Shown here one piece after another: positions 1 to 5,842 of a DNA stretch of 7,262 nt. Made by a program: the position numbers and the translations under genes. Positions within the stretch are counted from its first letter, which is position 1, and each line of letters starts with the position of its first letter. Origin of the DNA: Pseudomonadota bacterium (GTDB lineage Bacteria > Pseudomonadota > Alphaproteobacteria > Rhizobiales > Beijerinckiaceae); the NCBI GenBank assembly GCA_023422485.1, contig JAGTAM010000531.1, positions 1 to 7,262 on the forward strand, given 5' to 3'. Below the pieces are notes generated by a model. That model did no database searches. It had not been told where the DNA came from and worked only from the letters and a program-made list of their open reading frames with translations.

Positions 1-33
1 CCTTGGCAAACGGCCGGCCGCGTCCTTCGCGCG

Positions 34-858
34 TCAGACCTCCCGCGCGATCATCATCTTCTTGATCTCGGCGATCGCCTTCGCCGGGTTCAGGCCCTTC
101 GGGCAGGTGTTGGCGCAGTTCATGATCGTGTGGCAGCGGTAGAGCCGGAACGGGTCGTGCAGCCCGTCGAGGCGCTCGCCGGTGTTCTCGTCGCGCGAGT
201 CGATCAGCCAGCGATAGGCCTGGAGTAGGGCCGCCGGACCCAGGAACTTGTCGCCGTTCCACCAGTAGCTCGGGCAGCTCGTGGTGCAGCAGGCGCAGAG
301 GATGCACTCGTAGAGGCCGTCGAGCCGGGCGCGGTCCTCGGGCGTCTGCTTCCACTCCTTCTCGGGCGCGGGCGTCTCGGTCTGGAGCCAGGGCTCGATC
401 GCCGCGTGCTGCGCGTAGAAGTTGGTCAGATCCGGCACGAGGTCCTTGAGCACCGGCATGTGCGGCAGCGGGTAGATCCGCACCGCGCCATCCTTGTCCT
501 TGCGGGTGAGGAACGGCAGCGCGTTGTCGGGGCTCTTGCACTCGTCGATGCCCATGGTGCAGGCGAGCGCGTTCTGCCCCTCGATGTTCATCGCGCAGGA
601 GCCGCAGATGCCCTCGCGGCAGGAGCGGCGGAAGACCAGCGTCGGATCGACCTTGTTCTTGATCCAGAGCAGCGCGTCGAGGACCATCGGTCCGCAATCG
701 TCGCGGTCGACATGGTAGGTGTCGATGCGCGGGTTCTTCCCGTCGTCGGGGTTCCAGCGATAGATCCGGAACCCCTGGACGTTCTTGGCGCCGCTAGGCG
801 CCGGCCAGGACTTACCTTCGGTAACCTGGGAATTCTTGGGCAGATTGAACTGAGCCAT
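34..858 (-). CDS. sdhB: Succinate dehydrogenase iron-sulfur subunit (SdhB)
   Basis: This is the 274-aa iron-sulfur subunit of complex II, which passes electrons from the SdhA flavin to ubiquinone on the cytoplasmic face of the inner membrane. The N-terminal ferredoxin domain carries the 2Fe-2S ligands C80, C85, C88 and C100 (motif CREGICGSC). The third ligand is Cys, as in mitochondria, where E. coli SdhB has Asp63. The C-terminal domain has C185, C188, C191 and C252 for the 4Fe-4S cluster and C195, C242 and C248 for the 3Fe-4S cluster, and their spacing matches E. coli SdhB with a constant offset of 36. The ATG start is the natural one; a weak GAAGG lies about 10 nt upstream. The subunit is longer at the N terminus than E. 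coli SdhB, as is usual in alphaproteobacteria. It is the last gene of the sdh operon in this window and is separated from the preceding small gene by 57 bp. The identification is essentially certain. Confidence 0.98.
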   Translation of the reverse strand: MAQFNLPKNSQVTEGKSWPAPSGAKNVQGFRIYRWNPDDGKNPRIDTYHVDRDDCGPMVLDALLWIKNKVDPTLVFRRSCREGICGSCAMNIEGQNALACTMGIDECKSPDNALPFLTRKDKDGAVRIYPLPHMPVLKDLVPDLTNFYAQHAAIEPWLQTETPAPEKEWKQTPEDRARLDGLYECILCACCTTSCPSYWWNGDKFLGPAALLQAYRWLIDSRDENTGERLDGLHDPFRLYRCHTIMNCANTCPKGLNPAKAIAEIKKMMIAREV

Positions 859-915
859 GTCCTGTGCCTTCGAGGTGCGGCGGCCGCGAGGCTCGCTCCG
901 AGCTTGAGAGAAATC

Positions 916-1476
916 CTATTGCCGATCGAGCCAGCCGGTGATGAACCGTTCGGCCTCTGCCTTCGGCGGCTGCTTCGCGGCCGGGCCGGACAGGCGGAAC
1001 TTCACGAATTGGCCGCGCAGGCCGGTGAGACAGAGCAGGCTCTCGGTGGGGCCGAGGGCCGGATGATCGATGGTGAGGGCGCGGCAGGCGAGCTTTGCCC
1101 CCGCCTCCCCCGGCATGCGCACCGCGCCGCGATCCTCGCTGCCGCGATAGACGCCCTGCGCCACCGCCGTCCTGACGTCGCCGGCCGCCTGCGCGAGCTG
1201 CCCGGCGACCGCGGGCGAGGATGCTCCGTCGGGGATGGTCGCCACACCGGCATCGTAGACGTAGATGTCCGCCTTCCAGCGGCCGTTGGTATAGACGACG
1301 GAATAGCCGAGCCCCGGCGCGCGGGATTCGTAATCCGTGCGTGGCCCGCGGGTGAAGCCAGCGACCTCCGCGGGGAAGTCGAAGCCCGGACCCCGCGCCG
1401 CCGCCGGCAGGACCGCCAGGAGCGCTGCCGTGGCGCACAGGGCGGCGTGGGCGATCGGGCGAAGATCCGGGATCAT
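916..1476 (-). CDS. Exported protein of unknown function between sdhA and sdhB
   Basis: I do not recognise a named family for this protein. From the ATG at 1476 it is 186 aa. Residues about 8-27 are a hydrophobic Ala/Leu stretch ending in LPAAA before RGPGF, which looks like a Sec signal peptide with cleavage near A27; the Cys in it is not in a lipobox. The mature part of about 160 aa contains the stretches FDFPAEVAGFTRG, APGLGYSVVY and ADIYVYDAG, and two cysteines (C131, C149) that could form a disulfide. It has no further membrane segment and no visible catalytic motif. I chose ATG at 1476 because GGAGGG lies 11 nt upstream. An in-frame GTG at 1500 would add eight Arg-rich residues, give the signal peptide a stronger positive n-region, and is a real alternative. 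The gene lies 46 bp after the sdhA stop (22 bp with the GTG) and 57 bp before sdhB, so it is very probably cotranscribed with complex II. A role in complex II assembly or in the envelope is only a guess. Confidence 0.8.
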   Translation of the reverse strand: MIPDLRPIAHAALCATAALLAVLPAAARGPGFDFPAEVAGFTRGPRTDYESRAPGLGYSVVYTNGRWKADIYVYDAGVATIPDGASSPAVAGQLAQAAGDVRTAVAQGVYRGSEDRGAVRMPGEAGAKLACRALTIDHPALGPTESLLCLTGLRGQFVKFRLSGPAAKQPPKAEAERFITGWLDRQ

Positions 1477-1522
1477 CGCCCGCCGAGCCCTCCGTTCCAC
1501 TGTGTGGCCACCGGACGCCTCA

Positions 1523-3355
1523 TCAGTACACTCGCGCCTTCGGCTCGATGTACTGAATGTCGTTCGACATCGTGTAGGTGTGGACCGGGCGGTAATCGAT
1601 CTCGACGCCGTGCTTGGACTGGTCGAGCCACGCGAGCGTGTGCTTCATCCATTCCTTGTCGTCGCGGTCGGGGAAGTCCTCGCGGGCATGCGCGCCGCGG
1701 CTTTCCTTGCGGTTGACCGCCGATTCCATGGTGACGACCGCCTGACCGATCAGGTTGTCGAATTCGAGCGTCTCCAGCAGGTCGGTGTTCCACACCAGCG
1801 AGCGGTCGGTGACCCCGATGTCGGAGACGCCGCGCCAGACCTCGTGGATCAGGCCCTTGCCCTCCTCCAGCACCTCGCCGGTGCGGAAGACGGCACAGTT
1901 GTTCTGCATCGTCCGCTGCATCCGGTCGCGCAGTTGCGCGGTCGGGGTGCCGCCGTCGGCGTAGCGGAAGCGGTCGAGGCGCGAGAGCGCCTTGTCGGCC
2001 GAGTCCTTCGGCAGTTCCGGCTGGCGGGCGTTCGGCTCGACGATGTCGGCGCAGCGCAGACCTGCGGCGCGGCCGAACACCACGAGGTCGATCAGCGAGT
2101 TCGAGCCGAGACGGTTGGCGCCATGCACCGAGACGCAGGCCGCCTCGCCCAGCGCCATCAGGCCCGGCACCACGGTGTCGGGGTCGCCGTTCTTCAGCGT
2201 CAGCACCTCGCCGTGGAAGTTCGTCGGGATGCCGCCCATGTTGTAGTGGACGGTCGGCAGGACCGGGATCGGCTCCTTGGTCACATCCACGCCCGCGAAG
2301 ATCTTCGCGCTCTCCGAGATGCCCGGCAGGCGCTCGTGCAGGATCTTCGGGTCGAGATGGTCGAGGTGCAGGAAGATGTGGTCCTTGTCCTTGCCCACGC
2401 CGCGGCCGTCGCGGATTTCCATGGTCATCGAGCGTGAGACCACGTCGCGCGAGGCGAGGTCCTTGGCCGACGGCGCGTAGCGCTCCATGAAGCGCTCGCC
2501 TTCCGAATTCGTCAGGTAACCGCCCTCGCCGCGCGCGCCTTCGGTGATGAGGCAGCCGGCGCCGTAGATGCCGGTGGGGTGGAACTGCACGAATTCCATG
2601 TCCTGCAGCGGCAGGCCGGCGCGCAGCACCATGGCGTTGCCGTCACCCGTGCAGGTGTGGGCCGAGGTCGCCGAGAAGTAGGCGCGGCCGTAGCCGCCGG
2701 TGGCGAGGATGGTCTGCTGGGCGCGGAAGCGGTGGATCTCGCCGGTGGCCTGGTCGATCGCCATCACGCCGCGGCAGCGTCCGTCCTCGTCCATGATCAG
2801 GTCGAGGGCGAAGTACTCGATGAAGAACTGGGTCTTGTTCTTCACCGCCTGCCCGTAGAGCGTGTGGAGCATGGCGTGGCCGGTGCGGTCGGCCGCGGCG
2901 CAGGTGCGCTGGGCGGTGCCCTTGCCGTAGTCGGTGGTCATGCCGCCGAACGGCCGCTGGTAGATCTTGCCCTCGTCCGTGCGGGAGAAGGGCACGCCCC
3001 AGTGCTCCAGCTCGTACACCGCGGCCGGCGCGTTGCGCACGAGGTACTCGATCGCGTCCTGGTCGCCGAGCCAGTCCGACCCCTTCACGGTGTCGTACAT
3101 GTGCCAGCGCCAGTCGTCCGGGCCCATATTGCCGAGGGAGGCCGAGATGCCGCCCTGCGCCGCCACGGTGTGCGAGCGGGTCGGGAACACCTTGGTGATG
3201 CAGGCGGTGCGCAGGCCGGCTTGCGAGCAGCCGACCGTGGCCCGCAGGCCGGCGCCGCCGGCGCCGACGATCACCACGTCGAAGGTGTGATCGATGATGG
3301 CGTAGGCGGGAGCGCCGCCATTCGTTCCGTTAGAAGCCATGCCGTTGGAAGCCAT
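1523..3355 (-). CDS. sdhA: Succinate dehydrogenase flavoprotein subunit (SdhA)
   Basis: This 610-aa catalytic subunit oxidises succinate to fumarate with covalently bound FAD, linking the TCA cycle to the respiratory chain. The dinucleotide-binding motif GAGGAG is at residues 31-36. H62 in SHTVAAQGG is the expected covalent FAD attachment site (E. coli H45). Substrate and catalytic residues are all present: H259 in QFHPTG, R303 in ASRDVVSR (the proton-shuttle Arg), H370 in VHYNMGG and R415 in HGANRLGSNS. The C terminus ends in the usual PKARVY. The first ATG has GAGG about 12 nt upstream. A second in-frame ATG five codons later lies in a duplicated MASNG-MASNG start and lacks a comparable Shine-Dalgarno. 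The gene follows sdhD by 32 bp and precedes the small exported-protein gene. Length and motifs are complete, with no sign of frameshift. Confidence 0.98.
   Translation of the reverse strand: MASNGMASNGTNGGAPAYAIIDHTFDVVIVGAGGAGLRATVGCSQAGLRTACITKVFPTRSHTVAAQGGISASLGNMGPDDWRWHMYDTVKGSDWLGDQDAIEYLVRNAPAAVYELEHWGVPFSRTDEGKIYQRPFGGMTTDYGKGTAQRTCAAADRTGHAMLHTLYGQAVKNKTQFFIEYFALDLIMDEDGRCRGVMAIDQATGEIHRFRAQQTILATGGYGRAYFSATSAHTCTGDGNAMVLRAGLPLQDMEFVQFHPTGIYGAGCLITEGARGEGGYLTNSEGERFMERYAPSAKDLASRDVVSRSMTMEIRDGRGVGKDKDHIFLHLDHLDPKILHERLPGISESAKIFAGVDVTKEPIPVLPTVHYNMGGIPTNFHGEVLTLKNGDPDTVVPGLMALGEAACVSVHGANRLGSNSLIDLVVFGRAAGLRCADIVEPNARQPELPKDSADKALSRLDRFRYADGGTPTAQLRDRMQRTMQNNCAVFRTGEVLEEGKGLIHEVWRGVSDIGVTDRSLVWNTDLLETLEFDNLIGQAVVTMESAVNRKESRGAHAREDFPDRDDKEWMKHTLAWLDQSKHGVEIDYRPVHTYTMSNDIQYIEPKARVY
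3326..3355 (-). repeat. Tandem 15-bp duplication at the start of sdhA
   Basis: Two adjacent 15-bp units, 3341-3355 and 3326-3340, match at 13 of 15 positions. Both encode Met-Ala-Ser-Asn-Gly, because the two mismatches are synonymous. The start codon of sdhA is thus duplicated in frame. The residues precede the folded FAD domain (which begins near residue 25), so the duplication should be structurally harmless. Confidence 0.85.
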
Positions 3356-3387
3356 GAGCGATGAATCCTCGGTTTCCGTGCCGGCGA

Positions 3388-3807
3388 TCAGGCGAGGCCG
3401 CCCAGGCTCACGCGGATGATCGCGTAGAGGCAGGCGGCGGCCACCGCGACCGCGTAGAAGGTGTTGGCGATGAGCGCCGCGAACTTGAGGCCGTGGCTGT
3501 GCACGTAGTCCTCGATCACCGTCTGCATGCCGAGACGCATGTGGATCGTCACCGACACCACGGCGAGGATCAGGATGATCGAAACGAGCGGGTGCGACAC
3601 CAGCGCGACCGCCTGCGGATAGGTCCGCCCGGCCATCAGCGCGATGATGACGACGAAGGCGAGCATCAGGAGCGCGTTCGAGGCGCCTGTCAGGCGCTGC
3701 AGCCAGAAATGGCCGGCGCCGTGGCCCGAGGCGCCCAGCCCCTTCACCCGGGCGCGGGGCGTGCGCATCGAGAGCGCGGTGTTCTGGCGGTTGTCGACCT
3801 GGGACAT
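3388..3807 (-). CDS. sdhD: Succinate dehydrogenase membrane anchor subunit (SdhD)
   Basis: This 139-aa hydrophobic anchor of complex II helps hold the SdhA-SdhB head at the inner membrane and contributes to haem b and the ubiquinone site. The N-terminal part has the alphaproteobacterial RVKGLGASGHGAGHFWLQR signature. Three transmembrane helices lie roughly at residues 42-60, 70-95 and 108-133. H89 in HMRLGMQTVIEDY is the likely haem ligand, and D100-Y101 match the quinone-site Asp-Tyr of E. coli SdhD (D82, Y83) with the same 11-residue spacing from the haem His. The ATG start is preceded by GAGG with a 6-nt spacer, and that GAGG overlaps the sdhC stop codon, so translation of the two anchors is probably coupled. 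Confidence 0.96.
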   Translation of the reverse strand: MSQVDNRQNTALSMRTPRARVKGLGASGHGAGHFWLQRLTGASNALLMLAFVVIIALMAGRTYPQAVALVSHPLVSIILILAVVSVTIHMRLGMQTVIEDYVHSHGLKFAALIANTFYAVAVAAACLYAIIRVSLGGLA

Positions 3808-3813
3808 GGGAGG

Positions 3814-3818
3814 CCTCA
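3814..3818 (-). promoter_or_regulatory. Ribosome binding site of sdhD embedded in the sdhC stop codon
   Basis: On the minus strand the sdhC stop TGA runs directly into GG, giving TGAGG, followed by a 6-nt spacer and the sdhD ATG. A ribosome ending sdhC therefore sits on the sdhD Shine-Dalgarno. This supports translational coupling of the two anchor subunits, which are needed in equal amounts. Confidence 0.65.
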
Positions 3819-4217
3819 GCGAACGAGCAGGGCGGTCGCCCAGATCACGACGGTCAGGATGACGGAGCCGATCAGCGTGGCGCGGGCGAGCCCCAGGCGG
3901 CGGTCACGGTCGAAGCCGTAGCCGGCATCCCAGATGAAGTGGCGAATGCCGCCGAGCATGTGGTGCAGCAGCACCCAGGTGTAGGCGAACAGGATGGCGC
4001 GCCCGACCCACGAGCCGAAGAACCAGGCTACCGTGTCGTAGGCGCGCGGACCGGAGGCGAGCGCCACCAGCCACACCGCGACGAGGAAGGTGCCGCCGTA
4101 GAGCGCCGTGCCGGTGATGCGGTGGAACACCGACATCGCCATGGTCCAAGTCCAGCGGTAGATCTGGAGATGGGGCGAGAGCGGCTGGGCGACCGTAGGT
4201 CTGACGGTAGGGTTCAT
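3816..4217 (-). CDS. sdhC: Succinate dehydrogenase cytochrome b556 subunit (SdhC)
   Basis: This 133-aa membrane anchor is the first gene of the sdh operon. It binds haem b together with SdhD and forms part of the ubiquinone reduction site. The N terminus carries RPLSPHLQIYRW-type sequence (here QPLSPHLQIYRW, residues 11-22). S29 and R33 in SVFHRITG correspond to the E. coli quinone-site S27 and R31. H86 in HMLGGIRH has the correct 57-residue spacing from S29 to be the axial haem ligand (E. coli H84). Three transmembrane helices are visible at about residues 26-53, 67-92 and 112-132. The ATG at 4217 is chosen because the family signature begins just after it; upstream, GAGG is 13 nt away, so the Shine-Dalgarno is weak. 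The stop is 8 bp from the sdhD start. Confidence 0.96.
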   Translation of the reverse strand: MNPTVRPTVAQPLSPHLQIYRWTWTMAMSVFHRITGTALYGGTFLVAVWLVALASGPRAYDTVAWFFGSWVGRAILFAYTWVLLHHMLGGIRHFIWDAGYGFDRDRRLGLARATLIGSVILTVVIWATALLVR

Positions 4218-4244
4218 CGCGGCTCACGATCCTCGCGTCGAAGA

Positions 4245-4259
4245 CTGGATAAATTCCAG
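4245..4259. promoter_or_regulatory. Short dyad upstream of sdhC (CTGGA-N5-TCCAG)
   Basis: A perfect 5-bp inverted repeat with an AT-only spacer (TAAAT) lies 27 bp before the sdhC start codon. It is the most AT-rich point of the gap, so it could be an operator or part of a -10 region. The arms are short enough that chance is possible. Confidence 0.25.
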
Positions 4260-4275
4260 GGAAGGGTTAGGGCGA

Positions 4276-4289
4276 CCGGCTCCGGCCGG
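4276..4289. other. GC-rich hairpin in the carrier-sdhC gap
   Basis: CCGGC and GCCGG arms flank a 4-nt loop (TCCG). The hairpin lies about 55 bp downstream of the carrier stop on the minus strand. No T-run follows it, so it is not a convincing intrinsic terminator; it could slow readthrough from the carrier gene or simply reflect GC bias. Confidence 0.25.
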
Positions 4290-4292
4290 CAA

Positions 4293-4321
4293 TGCCGCTG
4301 CTGCGGTGCAGCATTAGTCAA
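4293..4321 (-). promoter_or_regulatory. Candidate sdhC promoter with a dyad filling the spacer
   Basis: On the minus strand, TTGACT at 4321-4316 is a good -35 match. After two A bases comes a perfect dyad, TGCTGC-N3-GCAGCA (4299-4313), that completes a 17-bp spacer. The hexamer expected to be the -10 (GCGGCA) is poor, so the promoter call rests mainly on the -35 and on position about 76-104 bp upstream of sdhC. If the promoter is real, the dyad sits where a repressor would block RNA polymerase. Confidence 0.35.
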
Positions 4322-4344
4322 GCTGACGATCGCGCGGATCTGTC

Positions 4345-5670
4345 TCACGCTAGTCTCCCGGTCAGCCTAAACCAGAAATAGGCGAGCGGGGTCGCGATCA
4401 GCAGCGAGGCGATGCCCGTGGCGAGAGTGAGTTTGGTCGCGTCGGCCAGTGACAGGCGGCCGAGATCCATCGTCATGATGATGGGCGGCGCCTGATAGGG
4501 CAGGAACAGCGTCGAGTAGCCGACCACCTGCACCATCAGCACGCTCATCAGGTCGAAGCCGCTCGCCCGCGAGAACTCCTCCGCCAGCGCCGTGTAGAGG
4601 GCGGGCGCGCCGTTGGCGGTGGCAGTGAACAGGAAGCCGATCGACAACCCCGTGAGCGTCGCGAAGTTCTTGGCGGGTGCCCCCGGTTCCAGCGGGGCGA
4701 CCGAGAGGAGCGCGTGGCCCAGACGCGCGCCGAGTCCGGTCTCGTTGACCACCGCCGTCAGCCCGAACAGGGCCGCGACGTAGAAGCAGGTCCGCAGCGG
4801 GATCTCACCGAAGCTCGCCGACGGCAGGACGCCGATGCCCGGAAGCAGGCAGATCACCGCCGCCGCAAGCCCGATCCAGGCCGGCGGGATGCCGTGCCAG
4901 CCGTCGCTGAGCCACAGGGCCAGCATCACCGCGAGGATCACCGAGAGGCGCCGCTCCGCGCCCGACAGCGGGGGCAGCGGCGGCAGTTCGGGCCGCTTCC
5001 CGTCGAGGCGATCGGGGAAGATCAGGATCGTGCAGGCGACCAGCAGCGCGCCCTTCACGAGACCGAGAACCGGCGCGTGCAGAAACAGATAGGGCAGATA
5101 GTTGAGATGGATGTTGAACAGCGTTTCGGCGGTGCCGGCCATGACGAGGTTCGGCACATTGGCGGGCAGGATCGCCGCCGAGAGCATTGGGGTCGCCACG
5201 CCGAAGGCGAGCAGCGCCCCCGTCCGGCCCGGACGCCCGGCCTTCAGCCCGAAGGCATCGCACAGCGCGATCACCACCGGGACCATCACCGCGATGCGCC
5301 CGAGATTGGACGGCATCACGAAGGCCAGCGCGAAGGAGAAGGCGACGATCCCGGCGACGAAGCCGGGATAGGAGGCGGGCAGCCGCACCGCCAGCCCCCG
5401 CGCGAGCCGGTTGCCCAGCCCTGTGCGGTTCATGGCGAGCCCGACCACCATGCCGCCCGTCACCAGCCAGAAGGCGGAAGAGGCAAAGCCCGAGAACACC
5501 GTCTGTGCCGGGGCGAGCTTGAGCAGCATCGCCAGCGCGAAGAACATCAGCGCCGTGACGATCTCCGCCACCAGGCCGGTCGCCCACAGCCCCATGCAGA
5601 GCACGAGCAGGCCGCCGGCCGCGACGACCGTGCCTTGGCCTGAGAGAAGACTGGCGGCTGCGGCGCTCAT
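4345..5670 (-). CDS. SLC13/DASS-type anion carrier of the ion transporter superfamily
   Basis: From the ATG at 5670 this is a 441-aa, very hydrophobic inner-membrane carrier with about 10-12 transmembrane segments, close to the usual length for divalent anion:sodium symporters and related permeases. It shows an internal two-repeat plan. The first half has a Pro-Ser-Asn hairpin motif (FVMPSNLGRIAVMVP, residues 118-131), comparable to the SNT/PSN motifs of DASS carriers, and then LPANVPNLVM (168-177). The second half has TATANGAPALYTAL (349-362) and LFLPYQAPPIIM (388-399). A charged, Pro-rich loop at about 220-242 separates the halves. The frame is open further upstream, but the extension is polar, unlike a carrier, and runs through the regulator's promoter and start, so I reject it. 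No clear Shine-Dalgarno precedes the chosen ATG. The divergent LysR gene probably controls it. A di- or tricarboxylate is a plausible substrate, but another organic or inorganic anion cannot be excluded. Confidence 0.85.
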   Translation of the reverse strand: MSAAAASLLSGQGTVVAAGGLLVLCMGLWATGLVAEIVTALMFFALAMLLKLAPAQTVFSGFASSAFWLVTGGMVVGLAMNRTGLGNRLARGLAVRLPASYPGFVAGIVAFSFALAFVMPSNLGRIAVMVPVVIALCDAFGLKAGRPGRTGALLAFGVATPMLSAAILPANVPNLVMAGTAETLFNIHLNYLPYLFLHAPVLGLVKGALLVACTILIFPDRLDGKRPELPPLPPLSGAERRLSVILAVMLALWLSDGWHGIPPAWIGLAAAVICLLPGIGVLPSASFGEIPLRTCFYVAALFGLTAVVNETGLGARLGHALLSVAPLEPGAPAKNFATLTGLSIGFLFTATANGAPALYTALAEEFSRASGFDLMSVLMVQVVGYSTLFLPYQAPPIIMTMDLGRLSLADATKLTLATGIASLLIATPLAYFWFRLTGRLA

Positions 5671-5683
5671 GGCGCGGTTCAAC

Positions 5684-5704
5684 TGCGAACTGGAACCGTT
5701 CGCA
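5684..5704. promoter_or_regulatory. Inverted repeat 1 in the carrier/LysR divergent region
   Basis: A perfect 7-bp inverted repeat, TGCGAAC-N7-GTTCGCA, ends 14 bp before the carrier start codon. A second, imperfect dyad overlaps it (CGGTTC-N12-GAACCG, 5675-5698). Its place next to the regulated gene in a divergent LysR arrangement makes it a likely operator. A hairpin in the carrier leader is the main alternative. Confidence 0.5.
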
Positions 5705-5724
5705 ATTCGGCTTTCGTAGTGGGT

Positions 5725-5745
5725 GCCTTCGTCTCTCGCGAAGGC
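5725..5745. promoter_or_regulatory. Inverted repeat 2 in the carrier/LysR divergent region
   Basis: A perfect 7-bp inverted repeat, GCCTTCG-N7-CGAAGGC, has the same 7-7-7 architecture as the repeat at 5684-5704. The two centres are 41 bp apart, about four helical turns, so proteins bound at both would face the same side of the DNA. LysR tetramers typically bind two such sites. The arm sequences differ from those of the first repeat apart from a shared TTCG/CGAA core in the opposite order, which weakens the case for one protein binding both. Confidence 0.45.
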
Positions 5746-5842
5746 TGCTGCCGATCTCACGCTGTTGTGATAGGCAGTCCAGCGATCAGTGCCTCCAACG
5801 GGCACGAAATCCGGGCTCGATGATGCGGCCGAAAACCAACCA

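Noticed and set aside
10..33. Possible terminator after sdhB containing the palindrome CGGCCGGCCG
   Set aside because: The palindrome can form only a three-pair stem with a four-base loop, and just three T bases follow on the minus strand. Too little downstream sequence is in the window to judge.
859..915. 57-bp gap before sdhB as an internal promoter
   Set aside because: I see no paired -35 and -10 elements on the minus strand. The gap is more likely a simple operon spacer.
406..1716. Long plus-strand open frame of 436 codons
   Set aside because: It lies antisense to sdhB, the small exported-protein gene and the end of sdhA. Its Arg/Ala/Val-rich translation matches no family and is typical of the opposite-strand shadow of high-GC coding DNA.
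1337..3364. Plus-strand open frames opposite sdhA
   Set aside because: They are low-complexity antisense translations rich in His, Arg, Val and Asp. The minus strand encodes a complete SdhA with all catalytic residues.
4714..5643. Plus-strand frame of 309 codons opposite the carrier
   Set aside because: Its translation is dominated by Gln, Arg, His and Asp in a repetitive way, with no domain. The minus frame is a clear membrane carrier.
5789..5842. GTG start giving a longer LysR protein
   Set aside because: The 18 added residues have no LysR resemblance, and the family almost always starts a few residues before the DLNLF motif.
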